A stretch of DNA of 64,000 nucleotides from Coriobacteriaceae bacterium (GTDB lineage Bacteria > Actinomycetota > Coriobacteriia > Coriobacteriales > Coriobacteriaceae), in contig CABJEP010000005.1 in assembly GCA_902364645.1 (NCBI GenBank), forward strand, positions 62,001 to 126,000. The letters run 5' to 3'. The notes beneath the pieces are model-generated. The model made no database searches and was not told the origin of the DNA. It was given only the letters and a program-made list of their open reading frames with translations. The translations under genes were made by a program, and so were the position numbers. Of the stretch, positions 22,368-31,423 are shown piece after piece. The first letter of the stretch is position 1, and the number at the start of each line of letters is the position of its first letter.

Positions 22368-24926
22368 TTATTTGCCCTTGGGCTTGCTGGCGTAGAACTT
22401 CTTCTTTTTGGGCTTGCCTGAGCAGGCGGGCTTGTCGTCGCCGTGCGGTCCTCGGACGCCGGCCTGCGCGTGCGCGGGCGCCGTTGCGCGAGGCTTGCGG
22501 GCTCCGGGGTTGCGCAGTTCCTCGACGCGCTCAGCAATTTCCTCGGCGCTAAAGCCGACCTCGGCCATGGCGTCCTCGATGGGCAGGCGGCGCACGATGT
22601 AGCAGTGGTGCACCTTCTGGTTGCGCGCGAAATCCTCGGGGATGGTCTGCGCCGTAATGTCCTCCAGCACCACGCCTGCGCGCGCAAGCTTGCGCGTCTC
22701 GGGGCGGAAACCGCGCAGGTTGCAGCTAAAGATGGCATGGCCGCCCTGCGCGAGCAGGCGCGATACGCCGGCCAAAAGCTCAACATGGTCGCGCTGAACA
22801 TCCCAGGTGCGACGGCCCATCTTGGACGAGTTCGAAAACGTGGGCGGGTCGACAAAGATCAGGTCCCAGCGGTTGCGCGTCTGACGCTGGTCGCGAATCC
22901 AGGCGAGCACGTCGTCGCGCACAAAGTGATGCTGCGGGCCCACAAAGCCGTTCTGACGCATATTGCGCTCGGCCCAGTCCAGATAGGTGTTCGAGAGGTC
23001 AACCGTCACGGTCTCCTCGACGCCGCCGTCTGCCGCATAGCAGGTGGCAGTGCCGGTGTAGGCAAACAGGTTGAGGAAGCGGCGCGCCTGCTTGGCGTGC
23101 TCACGCACCAGATTGCGCGTGACGCGGTGGTCCAAGAAGATGCCCACGTCCAGGTAGTCGTCAAAGTTGACGGCAAAGGTGAGGCCGCCTTCCTCGATGA
23201 GCGGCAGGCGACGACGCGCGATATTGGCGCGCTCGCCCGAGCCGCCCTTGCCAGCGCCCTGCTTGCCGTACTGCGAGCCGCCGCGCGAACGCATGCGGGC
23301 CTTGGCGTGCACGTGCTCGGCTGGAACATCCAGGATGCGCGGCGCGATGGCCAAGATGTCGAGCATGCGGGCCTGGGCCAGCGCGGGGTCGATGGTCTTG
23401 GGCGCGGCGTATTCGGCGATGACGAGCCAGCGGCCCGGCGTCTGCGGGCATCCCTCGTACAGGTCGATGGCGGCGGAGTAGTCGGGTAGGTCGGCATCGT
23501 AGACGCGGTAGCAGCTCACGCCCTCGTGCTTGGCCCACTTACGACGCAGGCGGGCGTTCTTGCGCAGGCGGTTGGCGAACTGCTCGGACTCGGGGATGAG
23601 CACGGGCAGCGGCTTGCCGTCGCCTAGGTCGAGCGTGGCGGCGGGCTCGGGCATGGGGGTGTCGGCGGCTTCGTCTTGGGCATTTGCGGTCTGCTCCTCG
23701 GCATCTGCGTTGGTCGCAGCCTCAAATGCCGCGGCGGCGTGGTCGAGCGAAGGCCAGACTTCGACGATCGCCTCCTCGTTGTTGGGCATGACGGCGATGG
23801 AGCGCGCGGGCTCGGCATGGAGCGCGCGGGCCAGCAATCCGTCGCGGGTGAGCGCGGCGACCGGCGCGGCGGTAAGCTCGGGCGCGCGGTGCAGCTCGCC
23901 GACCAGCGTCATGGCATCGTGCATGAGCGAAAACGGGGTCTCGGTCGTATCCGCGACCACGGCGGCACCGGCGACGGCGCCCGCGTGGTCAAGTACGGTG
24001 GCGGACTTGGCGGCGCAAAAATCGACAAAGCGCTTGTAGCCGGCACACGTAACCATGCGCTCAGCGGTCTTGCGTGCGGCGGGGTCAACATCTACGGCAA
24101 CGATGCGCGCCTGGCGCTCGCGTGCTTCCGTCTCGCGCTCGCGCGCCTCGGCACGCAGCTGCTCCCACAGGTCGGCATCATGCAGCTGCCAGCCCTCAAA
24201 GCCCCAGCGCTCGCGGGCGGCGCCCGGGGCGCGGTCGTTCAGAATATTCACGGCTTCCAGCAGCAGGCCGCCGCCGGCGCACGAGGCGTCGATCAACGTG
24301 GGTAGAGCCTCGTTCTCGTAGTCGTCGGCCGTCAGCTCGCGCTCGCACAGCGCGGTCCAGCCGACCTGCGCCAACACCAGGGCGGCGTAGTCGGGGCGTA
24401 GCACGTGCGTGCCCTCGCCAGCGCGGGTCGCCGCGGGCGGCAGACGCTTGAACAGCGGGTCGCCTGAAAGGTCCAGGCTTATGCTCGCACGACGTTGGCG
24501 CAGCGAAAGCAGCAGGTGAACGTCGGGATCGGCGGCATCGACGCCGGCGCGGCGACCCGTGGCCTCGGCCAGGCGGTCGCACAGCGCGTCCTTGGCGCGC
24601 AGGGCCGAGAAGCGCGTGTTGCGCAGCTGCTCGGTCACGCCGCGGGCGGTGATGGCGATGGTGGCGCCCGGGCGAACAATGCTCTCCCAGGCGATGTCGT
24701 AAACGCCGTCGTACAGCGCATCGGCATCCTGCGCCTCAAAGCGCCCAAGCACCACAAACACGCGGCTGGCCAGGCGCGACCACAGACAGGCGCGGTAGCC
24801 TTCTTCGAGCTCGCCCTCAAACGTAGCGCGGCCCTTAAGGCGGCGTACATGCGAAAGCCCGAGCCGTTTAAGCTCGTCGGCGAGTGCGGACTCAAAGCCC
24901 TCGGGGCAGCTTGCATAAAATTCCAT
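22368..24926 (-). CDS. rlmL: RlmKL-type 23S rRNA methyltransferase with degenerate RlmL half
   Basis: An 852-residue two-domain rRNA methyltransferase (E. coli RlmKL has 702). A THUMP region (about 45-155) is followed by an RlmL-like Rossmann domain (about 165-400), a low-complexity linker (about 400-440), and an RlmK domain (about 440-820) with NLFAYTGTATCYAA and the catalytic-type DPPTFSNSS. The RlmL half has DASCAGGGLLLEA in place of the usual D.(M/C)CGSGT motif, and no NPPY motif can be found; that half may be inactive for m2G. A Lys-rich tail (KPKKKKFYASKPKGK) ends the protein. ATG 24926 is preceded by AGAGGT; minus-strand TATAAT at 24959-24954 is a candidate -10. Confidence 0.88.
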   Translation of the reverse strand: MEFYASCPEGFESALADELKRLGLSHVRRLKGRATFEGELEEGYRACLWSRLASRVFVVLGRFEAQDADALYDGVYDIAWESIVRPGATIAITARGVTEQLRNTRFSALRAKDALCDRLAEATGRRAGVDAADPDVHLLLSLRQRRASISLDLSGDPLFKRLPPAATRAGEGTHVLRPDYAALVLAQVGWTALCERELTADDYENEALPTLIDASCAGGGLLLEAVNILNDRAPGAARERWGFEGWQLHDADLWEQLRAEARERETEARERQARIVAVDVDPAARKTAERMVTCAGYKRFVDFCAAKSATVLDHAGAVAGAAVVADTTETPFSLMHDAMTLVGELHRAPELTAAPVAALTRDGLLARALHAEPARSIAVMPNNEEAIVEVWPSLDHAAAAFEAATNADAEEQTANAQDEAADTPMPEPAATLDLGDGKPLPVLIPESEQFANRLRKNARLRRKWAKHEGVSCYRVYDADLPDYSAAIDLYEGCPQTPGRWLVIAEYAAPKTIDPALAQARMLDILAIAPRILDVPAEHVHAKARMRSRGGSQYGKQGAGKGGSGERANIARRRLPLIEEGGLTFAVNFDDYLDVGIFLDHRVTRNLVREHAKQARRFLNLFAYTGTATCYAADGGVEETVTVDLSNTYLDWAERNMRQNGFVGPQHHFVRDDVLAWIRDQRQTRNRWDLIFVDPPTFSNSSKMGRRTWDVQRDHVELLAGVSRLLAQGGHAIFSCNLRGFRPETRKLARAGVVLEDITAQTIPEDFARNQKVHHCYIVRRLPIEDAMAEVGFSAEEIAERVEELRNPGARKPRATAPAHAQAGVRGPHGDDKPACSGKPKKKKFYASKPKGK

Positions 24927-25001
24927 GGGTGACCTCTCTGATTGCGTCGCTCCATTATATGATGGATGCTTCGTTTGCCATCGCCCCCGAAAGGAACCCA
25001 T

Positions 25002-25106
25002 ATGATTGATGCGTGCCCCTTGATTCCCATTTTCATTGCAACAGCCTCAGGACTCGGGGCCTCGCACAGGCTCCCGCCGCCTTACAGAACTGAAAGCTGG
25101 GCGTAG
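25002..25106 (+). pseudogene. Possible 5' relic of a HAD gene
   Basis: A 34-codon frame with a good ribosome site (GAAAGGAA, 6 bp before the ATG). It begins MIDACPLIPIFIAT, which is how a Cof-type HAD phosphatase could begin just before its DLDGTL motif, but the sequence then diverges and stops. A matching 3' relic of a HAD gene lies on the far side of the sugar island (34578-34835). This is speculative; it could also be an unrelated small frame. Confidence 0.3.
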
Positions 25107-25177
25107 GGCAAATCCATGGCACGTGACCTGCGATTGCTCGGCCATAGATGGCGTAATCGAGGCTAAGGGAGGGCATC

Positions 25178-25327
25178 ATGCGCAAGGGAAACGAGAGCTG
25201 GTTCTGGCACGCGAACGACATGGTGGTGGCGGGCGACATGAACCCCGTGGTCCGCGTCCTGTGGGCCGCGCTCATCGTAGGCATCGGCGTCGCGACGATG
25301 GCCACGCTCTGGATCGTCACGAGGTAG
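25178..25327 (+). CDS. Small single-helix membrane protein, 49 aa
   Basis: A short gene with a strong ribosome site (AAGGGAGGG, 6 bp before the ATG). The first 25 residues are polar (MRKGNESWFWHANDMVV), and the rest is one hydrophobic helix (VLWAALIVGIGVATMATLW) ending in TR. It stands between the divergently read rlmKL and the end of the minus-strand HAD gene. No family is recognised. The good start signal and clean helix argue for a real protein. Confidence 0.55.
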   Translation: MRKGNESWFWHANDMVVAGDMNPVVRVLWAALIVGIGVATMATLWIVTR

Positions 25328-25379
25328 CGCGCCACGAACGGATGACGAGGCACGCGGCGCATGCCACGCTGGCGGAACC

Positions 25380-26207
25380 CTAGCCTCGCTGCTGGACAAT
25401 CTGTTCGATGAGCTTCGCGACGGAGTCCTCGGCTGCGTTCCCGATCAGGTGATGGGCCGCGGCCTTCGCCTCTGGCATCGCGCCCGCGACTGCGTAGGAG
25501 TTCGGCACCTTATCGAGGAGCGTCACGTCGTTTTCCGAGTCTCCGATAAAAGCGACCTCGTCCAGCGTGACCCCAAGGCTGCCGAGAAGCGCGTCGAGTC
25601 CGTTTACCTTGCTCCAGCCAGCCGGAACAACATCGAGGAAGAATGGGACGGGCGAGGGGAAATCAAGCTCTGGGCAGGCTTCCTTGCATCGACTCCGAAC
25701 GACTTCCGTCGGGGCGGAGCTGACGTTGACGAAGATGCCGGCGGTGATGACGTCACGGTTCGTGGGCACGTCTCCGAGCGCCATGTCTCTTCCGGAGTCC
25801 TTAACGATTTCCAGGGCGAATTCGTCGCCAGGCTCGACGGCGCAGAGGAACTGCTCGCAGCGTTTGCCTGTCTCATCGACATCGGCGACTAGCCAGAGTG
25901 ACGTCCCCGCGTAGGGGCGTACGGCGCTATCGAGCTTGACGAGGGCCTCCGTCGAGAGCGTCTTTTTAAACACGAGTTCGCCGCTGGAGAAGACCTTCTT
26001 TCCGTTGGCCATGATGCCGGTCGAGAAACAGCGCGCGTCGCCGTCAAAGGCATCGGCCAGGTCGGCGTAGTCGCGGCCGCTTGCGGGGCCGAACGCGATG
26101 CCCGCATCAAGCGCCGAAAGAATCGCGCTGTGCGTGCGCTCCGATACGACCCTTGAGCCAAACGGCAGCAGGGTCCCGTCCATGTCTGCGAGGATGAGCT
26201 TTATCAA
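25380..26207 (-). CDS. HAD-superfamily (Cof-type, IIB) phosphatase
   Basis: A 275-residue Mg2+-dependent phosphatase. The catalytic motif I is DMDGTL at residues 8-13 (nucleophile D8), motif II lies in the GPASGRDY region, and motif IV is FIGDSENDVTLL. Cof-type members dephosphorylate sugar phosphates and cofactors. The gene follows the RpiR-type regulator by 49 bp on the same strand, so it belongs to the regulatory arm of the sugar island. The start is TTG 26207, with GGGAGGA about 5 bp ahead; no ATG is suitably placed. Confidence 0.85.
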   Translation of the reverse strand: MIKLILADMDGTLLPFGSRVVSERTHSAILSALDAGIAFGPASGRDYADLADAFDGDARCFSTGIMANGKKVFSSGELVFKKTLSTEALVKLDSAVRPYAGTSLWLVADVDETGKRCEQFLCAVEPGDEFALEIVKDSGRDMALGDVPTNRDVITAGIFVNVSSAPTEVVRSRCKEACPELDFPSPVPFFLDVVPAGWSKVNGLDALLGSLGVTLDEVAFIGDSENDVTLLDKVPNSYAVAGAMPEAKAAAHHLIGNAAEDSVAKLIEQIVQQRG

Positions 26208-26256
26208 GGGGTCCTCCCGTTTCGGTCTGGGCGTCGGTGCGCCGGTGTGCGTCGTC

Positions 26257-27120
26257 CTAGCTGTATTGCCTGTCTCCCAAGAGATTCTTCGAGATGATCC
26301 TGTTAAACTCTACCGGGTCATCCCAGCAAGAGGTCAGGAAGAGGAACAGCAGCTCGATGACGAAGTTGATCGAGCTGTGCGAGAAGGCGACCTCGGTTCC
26401 GGTGATGGCCTGATCTCGCGAGATGGCTCGGATGATATACGTGGCACGCTTCGCGAGCGGCGTATCTGGGTTGTCTGTGATCATGATGATGGGGGTGTTC
26501 GAATCCTCGGCAGAGTCGAATATGTTGACGAGGCGCTTCGAGTATCCGGACGTCGAAATGACGAGCAGGATGTCATTCTCCTTGAGGCTGGTTGCGGCGG
26601 AGACCATGGCATCGGTGGTACTGGGGCAAAACGCCCTGACTCCAACCTGTGAGAGCTTGAACGCCGCGTTTACGCCCATGCTAATCGAGTTGCCGACGCC
26701 CGCAATCAGGACGAGGTTGGCGTTGTGGAGCAGATTGACGACTGCCGAAAAGTCATCGGAGTCAATGAGCGAGGCGGTTTGGGAGAGCTCCTTGACCTTG
26801 TGAGACAGGACGTACTTAATGGAGCCCTCGACGTCGTCCAGAGTAACCTTGCCGCCCGTGGCCTTTTCCTCGCCGGAGGCCCTGCTGATGGATATGCCGA
26901 GCGCCAGACGCATGTCCGAATAGGTTCGGTAGTCAAGCGTCCTTGCGAACCTCGAAACAGACGCCGGTGACGTACCGGTTCCTGCGGCGAGTTCGCGGAC
27001 GGTCATCGTTGCGACGTCCGACGGGTGGTCGAGCACATACGTTGCGATTGCCTTCTCCGAGGGGGATAGGCTGTTCATGACCGCGCAGATGTGGCTGAGC
27101 ACATCCCCTGTCTTATCCAT
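26257..27120 (-). CDS. MurR/RpiR-family sugar-responsive transcription regulator
   Basis: A 287-residue regulator. The N-terminal HTH_6 domain (about 1-77) has the typical SEKAIATYVLDHP and GTSPASVSRFARTL recognition region. The C-terminal SIS domain (about 125-260) binds phosphosugars: VGNSISMG, VISTSGYSKRLV and MITDNPDTPLA are the usual loop motifs. It is read divergently from the MFS-aldolase-PTS operon and most likely controls it in response to a phosphorylated intermediate. The 300-bp divergent gap contains matching inverted-repeat operators. Confidence 0.9.
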   Translation of the reverse strand: MDKTGDVLSHICAVMNSLSPSEKAIATYVLDHPSDVATMTVRELAAGTGTSPASVSRFARTLDYRTYSDMRLALGISISRASGEEKATGGKVTLDDVEGSIKYVLSHKVKELSQTASLIDSDDFSAVVNLLHNANLVLIAGVGNSISMGVNAAFKLSQVGVRAFCPSTTDAMVSAATSLKENDILLVISTSGYSKRLVNIFDSAEDSNTPIIMITDNPDTPLAKRATYIIRAISRDQAITGTEVAFSHSSINFVIELLFLFLTSCWDDPVEFNRIISKNLLGDRQYS

Positions 27121-27196
27121 GGTTACTCCTTGGCCCTAGTTTGCTTCGTATCTTAGGTCAAGAGAGGTGAAAATAAAGCAAAATGTTTCATAAGCA

Positions 27197-27357
27197 GTGA
27201 AATAGCGTTTCACCGCTGATTTCCTACCGTTCACGGTAAATCGGTGCTTCCCCGGCGCAATCTCATCTTGAGCTGCTATCTTATGAGCCGTGAAACAACG
27301 GCACGAAAACGATGAAACAACAGAACATTGTTCCAACGCCTCACAACTTTGTTTCAC
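27197..27357. promoter_or_regulatory. Operator cluster between RpiR gene and sugar operon
   Basis: GTGAAATAGCGTTTCAC at 27197-27213 is an inverted repeat (GTGAAA-5 bp-TTTCAC). TACCGT-TC-ACGGTA at 27225-27238 is a second perfect palindrome. Further GTGAAAC half-sites lie at 27290-27296 and near 27312, and GTTTCAC at 27351-27357. They fill the divergent intergenic region and are good candidates for RpiR-type binding sites. The gap spans 27121-27420 and carries no other gene. Confidence 0.55.
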
Positions 27358-27420
27358 GCTAGATGGCGAATCACTTCGAAGCCCAGACAGGCACCCGGCG
27401 AGCAAGAAGGGAGAAGCACG

Positions 27421-28623
27421 ATGCACAACGCCAGGACAAACGCAAGCATGATTTCGCTGTTCTTCGCGAACGTCCTCTACTGGGTCTGCGCGGGCGTGTA
27501 CTCGCCGTTCCTCTCCGCTCACTACACGAGCCTCGGCCTCAGCGCAGCCCAGACCGGCATCCTCCTCGCGGCGACCCCGGTGTGTGCGCTCGCCATCCAG
27601 CCGCTCTGGTCGACGATCGCCGACAAGCTCGGGCGCCGCCGCGCGGTCATCGTGATCCTCTGCCTTGCGGCGGCGGTACTCGCTCCGCTGTATTACCTGG
27701 CGTCGACGTTCGTCCCGGTCCTTCTTGTAACCTTTGCGTTCTCGGCGTTTTTCTCGGGGCTCCTGCCCCTGAGCGACTCCCTCGTCATCGAGCTCGCGGA
27801 TCGCTCTGGCCTGGACTTTTCTCGCATTCGCATGGGTGGCACTATCGGCTATGCCATCGTCGTCCTGATCGTCGGTCGGCTGCTCGACATGGCTCCTCAA
27901 ATCCAGTTCGCGGTGGTCTCTGCCGCGCTGGTGGTCTTCGCGGCTCACATGTGGCGCCTCCCCGAGGCGGGAATTCGCGCCAATGCCGCGGACGATCCCA
28001 AGGTCTCCCACGGAAAGGGCCTCCTCTCGCTGTTTACCAGCAATGAGATCGCCTTCGTCTTGGTCTTCGCCTTCATCAGTTCGGCCGCGATTGGCTTCAT
28101 CGGGGCGTTCTTGGGCCGCTACGCGGTCGAGCTTGGCGAGGGTCAGAACCTCGTGGGCGTCCTGAGTGCGGTCTCCGCTGCGAGCGAGATCCCCATCCTG
28201 CTCGTTTCCTCCAAGCTGGTCAGGCGCTTCGGCGAGATGAACCTCCTGATCTTTTCCTGCTTCATGGCGGCGCTCAGGCTCGTGCTCGTGGGCACCGGCA
28301 TCGTCCCGGTCATGATCTGCGGCCAGCTGCTGCAGAGCGTGAGTTACATGACCGTCTACTACTCCTGCGTTACCTACATTGCCAACCACACTTACGAGGA
28401 TTGTCGCGCTCGAGGTCAGAGCGCCTTCGCGATGGTTCAGAGCGGTCTGTCCGTCGTGGTTGCGAACCTGTTTGGCGGTTGGGCGTGCGACGCGCTCGGC
28501 ACGCACGCGGGTTTTCTGGCCTTCGCCCTCGCTTCAACGATTGCTGCGGTCGTTGCTTTTGTGGCGTACGTACTGTGGCGTCGAAGCGCAGCGCCACAGC
28601 CTGAGGGCCAGTCGGCCGCATAG
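27421..28623 (+). CDS. MFS transporter (MFS_1-like / nucleoside-sugar type)
   Basis: A 400-residue, 12-helix permease. The N-terminal helix NVLYWVCAGVYSPFLSAHY and LGLSAAQTGILLA match the MFS_1-like (PF12832, LacY/NupG-related) group. The loop between helices 2 and 3 has the MFS signature GxxxDxxGRR as IADKLGRRRAV. It heads the sugar operon and could import the substrate or export a product beside the PTS. ATG 27421 is chosen because GGGAGAAG lies 6 bp upstream; a longer upstream frame would run through the operator region. Confidence 0.85.
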   Translation: MHNARTNASMISLFFANVLYWVCAGVYSPFLSAHYTSLGLSAAQTGILLAATPVCALAIQPLWSTIADKLGRRRAVIVILCLAAAVLAPLYYLASTFVPVLLVTFAFSAFFSGLLPLSDSLVIELADRSGLDFSRIRMGGTIGYAIVVLIVGRLLDMAPQIQFAVVSAALVVFAAHMWRLPEAGIRANAADDPKVSHGKGLLSLFTSNEIAFVLVFAFISSAAIGFIGAFLGRYAVELGEGQNLVGVLSAVSAASEIPILLVSSKLVRRFGEMNLLIFSCFMAALRLVLVGTGIVPVMICGQLLQSVSYMTVYYSCVTYIANHTYEDCRARGQSAFAMVQSGLSVVVANLFGGWACDALGTHAGFLAFALASTIAAVVAFVAYVLWRRSAAPQPEGQSAA

Positions 28624-28737
28624 GTTCCACCGCGTTTTGCAAGCGCCTGCCTGCTTCGCGCTTCTCTTCGTGTTCAACCAGCTGACGAGCTGAGAACTGT
28701 CCAATCCAATGGTTATCCAAGTGAAAGGAAGACAAAG

Positions 28738-29592
28738 ATGTCTCTCATCAAGGTCAACGAGCTTCTTCAACATGCGACCGAGCACCACTATGGCGTGCCC
28801 GCGATCAACGTCATCAACACGGAGACCATCCGTTATGCGATCCAGGCCGCCGAGGATGAGCACATGCCTATCATCATCCAGTACTGGCCCGGCTTCGAGG
28901 ACCACTGTGCCCTCGACATCATCGCCTTCGCCGCCCGCTATTACGCCGAGCGCGCGAGCGTGCCCGTCGCCGTCCACCAGGATCACTCCGCTGGTTACGA
29001 GATCGCCGTCAAGGGCGTCAAGGCCGGTTTCCCCTCCGTCATGGTCGACGGCTCCTCGCTTCCCTATGAGGAGAACTTCCAGCTCACGAAGGACGTCGTC
29101 CAGGTCGCCAAGATCTTCGACGTTGACATCGAGGCCGAGCTCGGCCACGTCGGCAACGGCTCCGACGCCAACGACTTCGTGAACAGCGACCACTATACCG
29201 ACCCGAACCTCGCCGAGGAGTTCGTCGAGGGCACCGGCTGTGGTTCGCTCGCCATCGCCGTCGGCAACGCCCACGGCCCCTACGTCAAGGTCCCGAACCT
29301 CGACATGGAGCGCATCAAGGCCTGCAGGGAGGCCGTCAGCGTCCCCCTCGTCATGCACGGATGCTCCGACATCCCCGACGAGCAGCTCCAGGAGGCCGTG
29401 AACCTCGGCATGAGCAAGTTCAACATCGCCACGGAGTACTTCCGCTCCATGTACCGCGCCTTCGAGAAGGACATCAACTCCGGCAAGAACGACGGCAACG
29501 GCGTTGGCCTCCTGATGGACGCCGCTCCCGACATGCGCGCGTTCGTCGCAAGCAAGATCCAGCTTCTGAACCCCAACCACTATTCGCTCTAG
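28738..29592 (+). CDS. Class II ketose-bisphosphate aldolase (FbaA/GatY/KbaY-like)
   Basis: A 284-residue Zn2+-dependent aldolase that splits a ketose 1,6-bisphosphate into two trioses. Zn ligands are visible in VHQDHS, the Glu of EAELGHVG, GNAHGPY and LVMHGC. The phosphate loop usually reads HGGSG; here it is HGCSD, a Gly-to-Cys change at that position. Its place beside a PTS suggests it cleaves the phosphorylated sugar after a kinase step, but no kinase gene is in the operon. GGAAG ahead of the ATG. Confidence 0.88.
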   Translation: MSLIKVNELLQHATEHHYGVPAINVINTETIRYAIQAAEDEHMPIIIQYWPGFEDHCALDIIAFAARYYAERASVPVAVHQDHSAGYEIAVKGVKAGFPSVMVDGSSLPYEENFQLTKDVVQVAKIFDVDIEAELGHVGNGSDANDFVNSDHYTDPNLAEEFVEGTGCGSLAIAVGNAHGPYVKVPNLDMERIKACREAVSVPLVMHGCSDIPDEQLQEAVNLGMSKFNIATEYFRSMYRAFEKDINSGKNDGNGVGLLMDAAPDMRAFVASKIQLLNPNHYSL

Positions 29593-29602
29593 GAGAGACT
29601 CG

Positions 29603-30031
29603 ATGAAGAAAGTTCTTGTCGCGTCGCACGGTCACCTCGCAAGCGGAATCAGGAGCTCGATCGAGGTCCTGACCGGTATGGCGGACATGGTGGAAGCAGT
29701 TGACTGCTACGTGGACGACTCCGATTTCACCCCTCGCATCCAGGCGTTTATTGACTCGGTGGGCCCTGAGGACGAGGCCATCATCTTCACCGACATCTAC
29801 GGTGGCTCCGTCTTCCAGAAGGTCGTCCTTATGGAGCCGGAGAAGCGCGGGATCGTCCATGTTACCGGTATGAACCTCGGCCTCGTGATCGAGGCGCTCC
29901 TCGGCGCTGAGCCGGTCACGGCAGATTCGATCAAGCAGAGCGTCGAGCTGGCGAGGGCGACGATGCAGGTCGTCGAGCCTCCGAGCAAGGCCGCGGACAA
30001 CGAGGGGTCCGACGGAGACTTCTTCGATTAG
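29603..30031 (+). CDS. PTS mannose/fructose/sorbose family IIA component
   Basis: A 142-residue cytoplasmic EIIA of the mannose family. It accepts phosphate from HPr on His9 in SHGHLASG and passes it to IIB. The conserved FTDIYGGSVFQ segment matches the family core (TDLFGGSP type). It follows the aldolase by 10 bp with a GGAGAG ribosome site. Free-standing IIA and IIB genes are usual for sorbose-type systems. Confidence 0.9.
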   Translation: MKKVLVASHGHLASGIRSSIEVLTGMADMVEAVDCYVDDSDFTPRIQAFIDSVGPEDEAIIFTDIYGGSVFQKVVLMEPEKRGIVHVTGMNLGLVIEALLGAEPVTADSIKQSVELARATMQVVEPPSKAADNEGSDGDFFD

Positions 30032-30060
30032 AGAGCACTAATAAGTAAGGAGAGGAAACA

Positions 30061-30564
30061 ATGATTGTTCAGGTTCGAGTCGATGACCGTCTGATTCACG
30101 GGCAGGTCGCCCTGGTGTGGACCAAGGAGCTCAACACCACCAGGATCATCGTCGCCAACAAGCACGCCGTGGAGAGCGATGCCCTTCGCATGACGCTTTC
30201 CATGGGTACGCCGGCGGGCCAGAAGCTCCTCGTCAAGGATGTTCCGGATGCTTGCCGCATCGCGAACGATCCGCGTGCGGACTCCATGCGCATCTTCGCG
30301 CTCACCAACTGCGTGCGTGACGTGCTTGAGCTCGTTAAAGGCGCACCGGGCAAGATCGAGGGCGTGAACGTTGCCAATGTCGGCCGCTTCGACAAGTCCG
30401 ATCCGGATAGCAAGGTCGCCCTCAACTCCACGATCATGCTCAACCCGGATGAGCTCGAGGCCGCGAAGGAGCTTTGCGAGCAGGGTATTCCGGTTTTCCA
30501 TCAGCTTATCCCGTCCAATCCCAAGACTCCTCTCAAGAGTCTGATCGAGGCGGCGGAGAAATAA
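30061..30564 (+). CDS. PTS mannose/fructose/sorbose family IIB component
   Basis: A 167-residue EIIB of the sorbose/mannose class. The phosphorylated His13 lies in RVDDRLIHGQV, a near-invariant family motif; NVGRF and the C-terminal helical half also fit. It takes phosphate from the preceding IIA and phosphorylates the sugar bound by IIC-IID. Ribosome site AAGGAGAGG, 5 bp ahead. Confidence 0.93.
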   Translation: MIVQVRVDDRLIHGQVALVWTKELNTTRIIVANKHAVESDALRMTLSMGTPAGQKLLVKDVPDACRIANDPRADSMRIFALTNCVRDVLELVKGAPGKIEGVNVANVGRFDKSDPDSKVALNSTIMLNPDELEAAKELCEQGIPVFHQLIPSNPKTPLKSLIEAAEK

Positions 30565-30610
30565 GGGGATTTGGCCAGGCGGTCAAATGAAATGAGAGAA
30601 AGGAAGTCAA

Positions 30611-31423
30611 ATGATTGGGTTAGCAGTAATGGCCTGGTTGACCGTGCTGATTTGCTACGGCGGCAACTGGGTTCTCGGTCAGTGTATGATCGAGCGTCCT
30701 CTCGTGGTCGGCCTCGTTGCGGGCCTTCTGATGGGCGACGTCAAGACCGGTGTCATCATCGGTGCCTCTCTCGAGGCAATCTTCATGGGCGCGGTTAACA
30801 TCGGTGGCGCCATCTCCGCCGAGCCCGTTACCGCGACCGCCCTCGCCGTCGCCTTCACCGTTGGCGCCGGCATCGACCAAGGCGCCGCCATCACGCTGGC
30901 CGTTCCCGTTGGCGTCGTCACCGCGTTCCTCTCGATCTTCATGAACAACGTGTTCCTCGCGTTCTTCGCCGCCACCTTTGACAAGATGGCCGCCGAGGGC
31001 AACGAGAAGGGCCTCGCGCTTCAGCACTTCGTTCTCTGGTTCGTTAAGTACGCCGCATTTGGCCTCATCGCCTTCCTCGGCGTTTACCTTGGCGCTGAGC
31101 CCGTTGCCGCTATCGTCAACCAGATTCCGGCCAATGTCATGAGCGGCCTCAACGCCGTGGGCGCCCTCCTGCCCGCCGTTGGTATGGCGCTCCTGCTCCA
31201 GATGCTGTGGAGCACCGAGCTCAGCATCTACTTCTTCCTGGGCTTCACGCTCTACCAGTACCTCGGCCTCCCGATGATCGCCATCGCGGTTCTCGGCGTC
31301 ATCATCGCGGTTGCCTCCGCCCTCCGCGACAAGGAGATTTTCGATCTCACCAAGAAGGGCTTGGCCACCCAGGCCGTTTCCAACGACTCTGTAACCAGCG
31401 ACGAGGAGGATTTCTTCGCATGA
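30611..31423 (+). CDS. PTS sorbose-family IIC membrane component
   Basis: A 270-residue EII-Sor permease. It has long hydrophobic stretches from residue 1 on, with the family motif GASLEAIFMGAVNIGG and repeated Gly-rich helices, and an acidic cytoplasmic tail (DEEDFFA). Together with IID it forms the sugar-translocating channel. The last codons overlap the start of IID (ATGA at 31420-31423), so the two are co-translated in equal amounts. Confidence 0.92.
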   Translation: MIGLAVMAWLTVLICYGGNWVLGQCMIERPLVVGLVAGLLMGDVKTGVIIGASLEAIFMGAVNIGGAISAEPVTATALAVAFTVGAGIDQGAAITLAVPVGVVTAFLSIFMNNVFLAFFAATFDKMAAEGNEKGLALQHFVLWFVKYAAFGLIAFLGVYLGAEPVAAIVNQIPANVMSGLNAVGALLPAVGMALLLQMLWSTELSIYFFLGFTLYQYLGLPMIAIAVLGVIIAVASALRDKEIFDLTKKGLATQAVSNDSVTSDEEDFFA

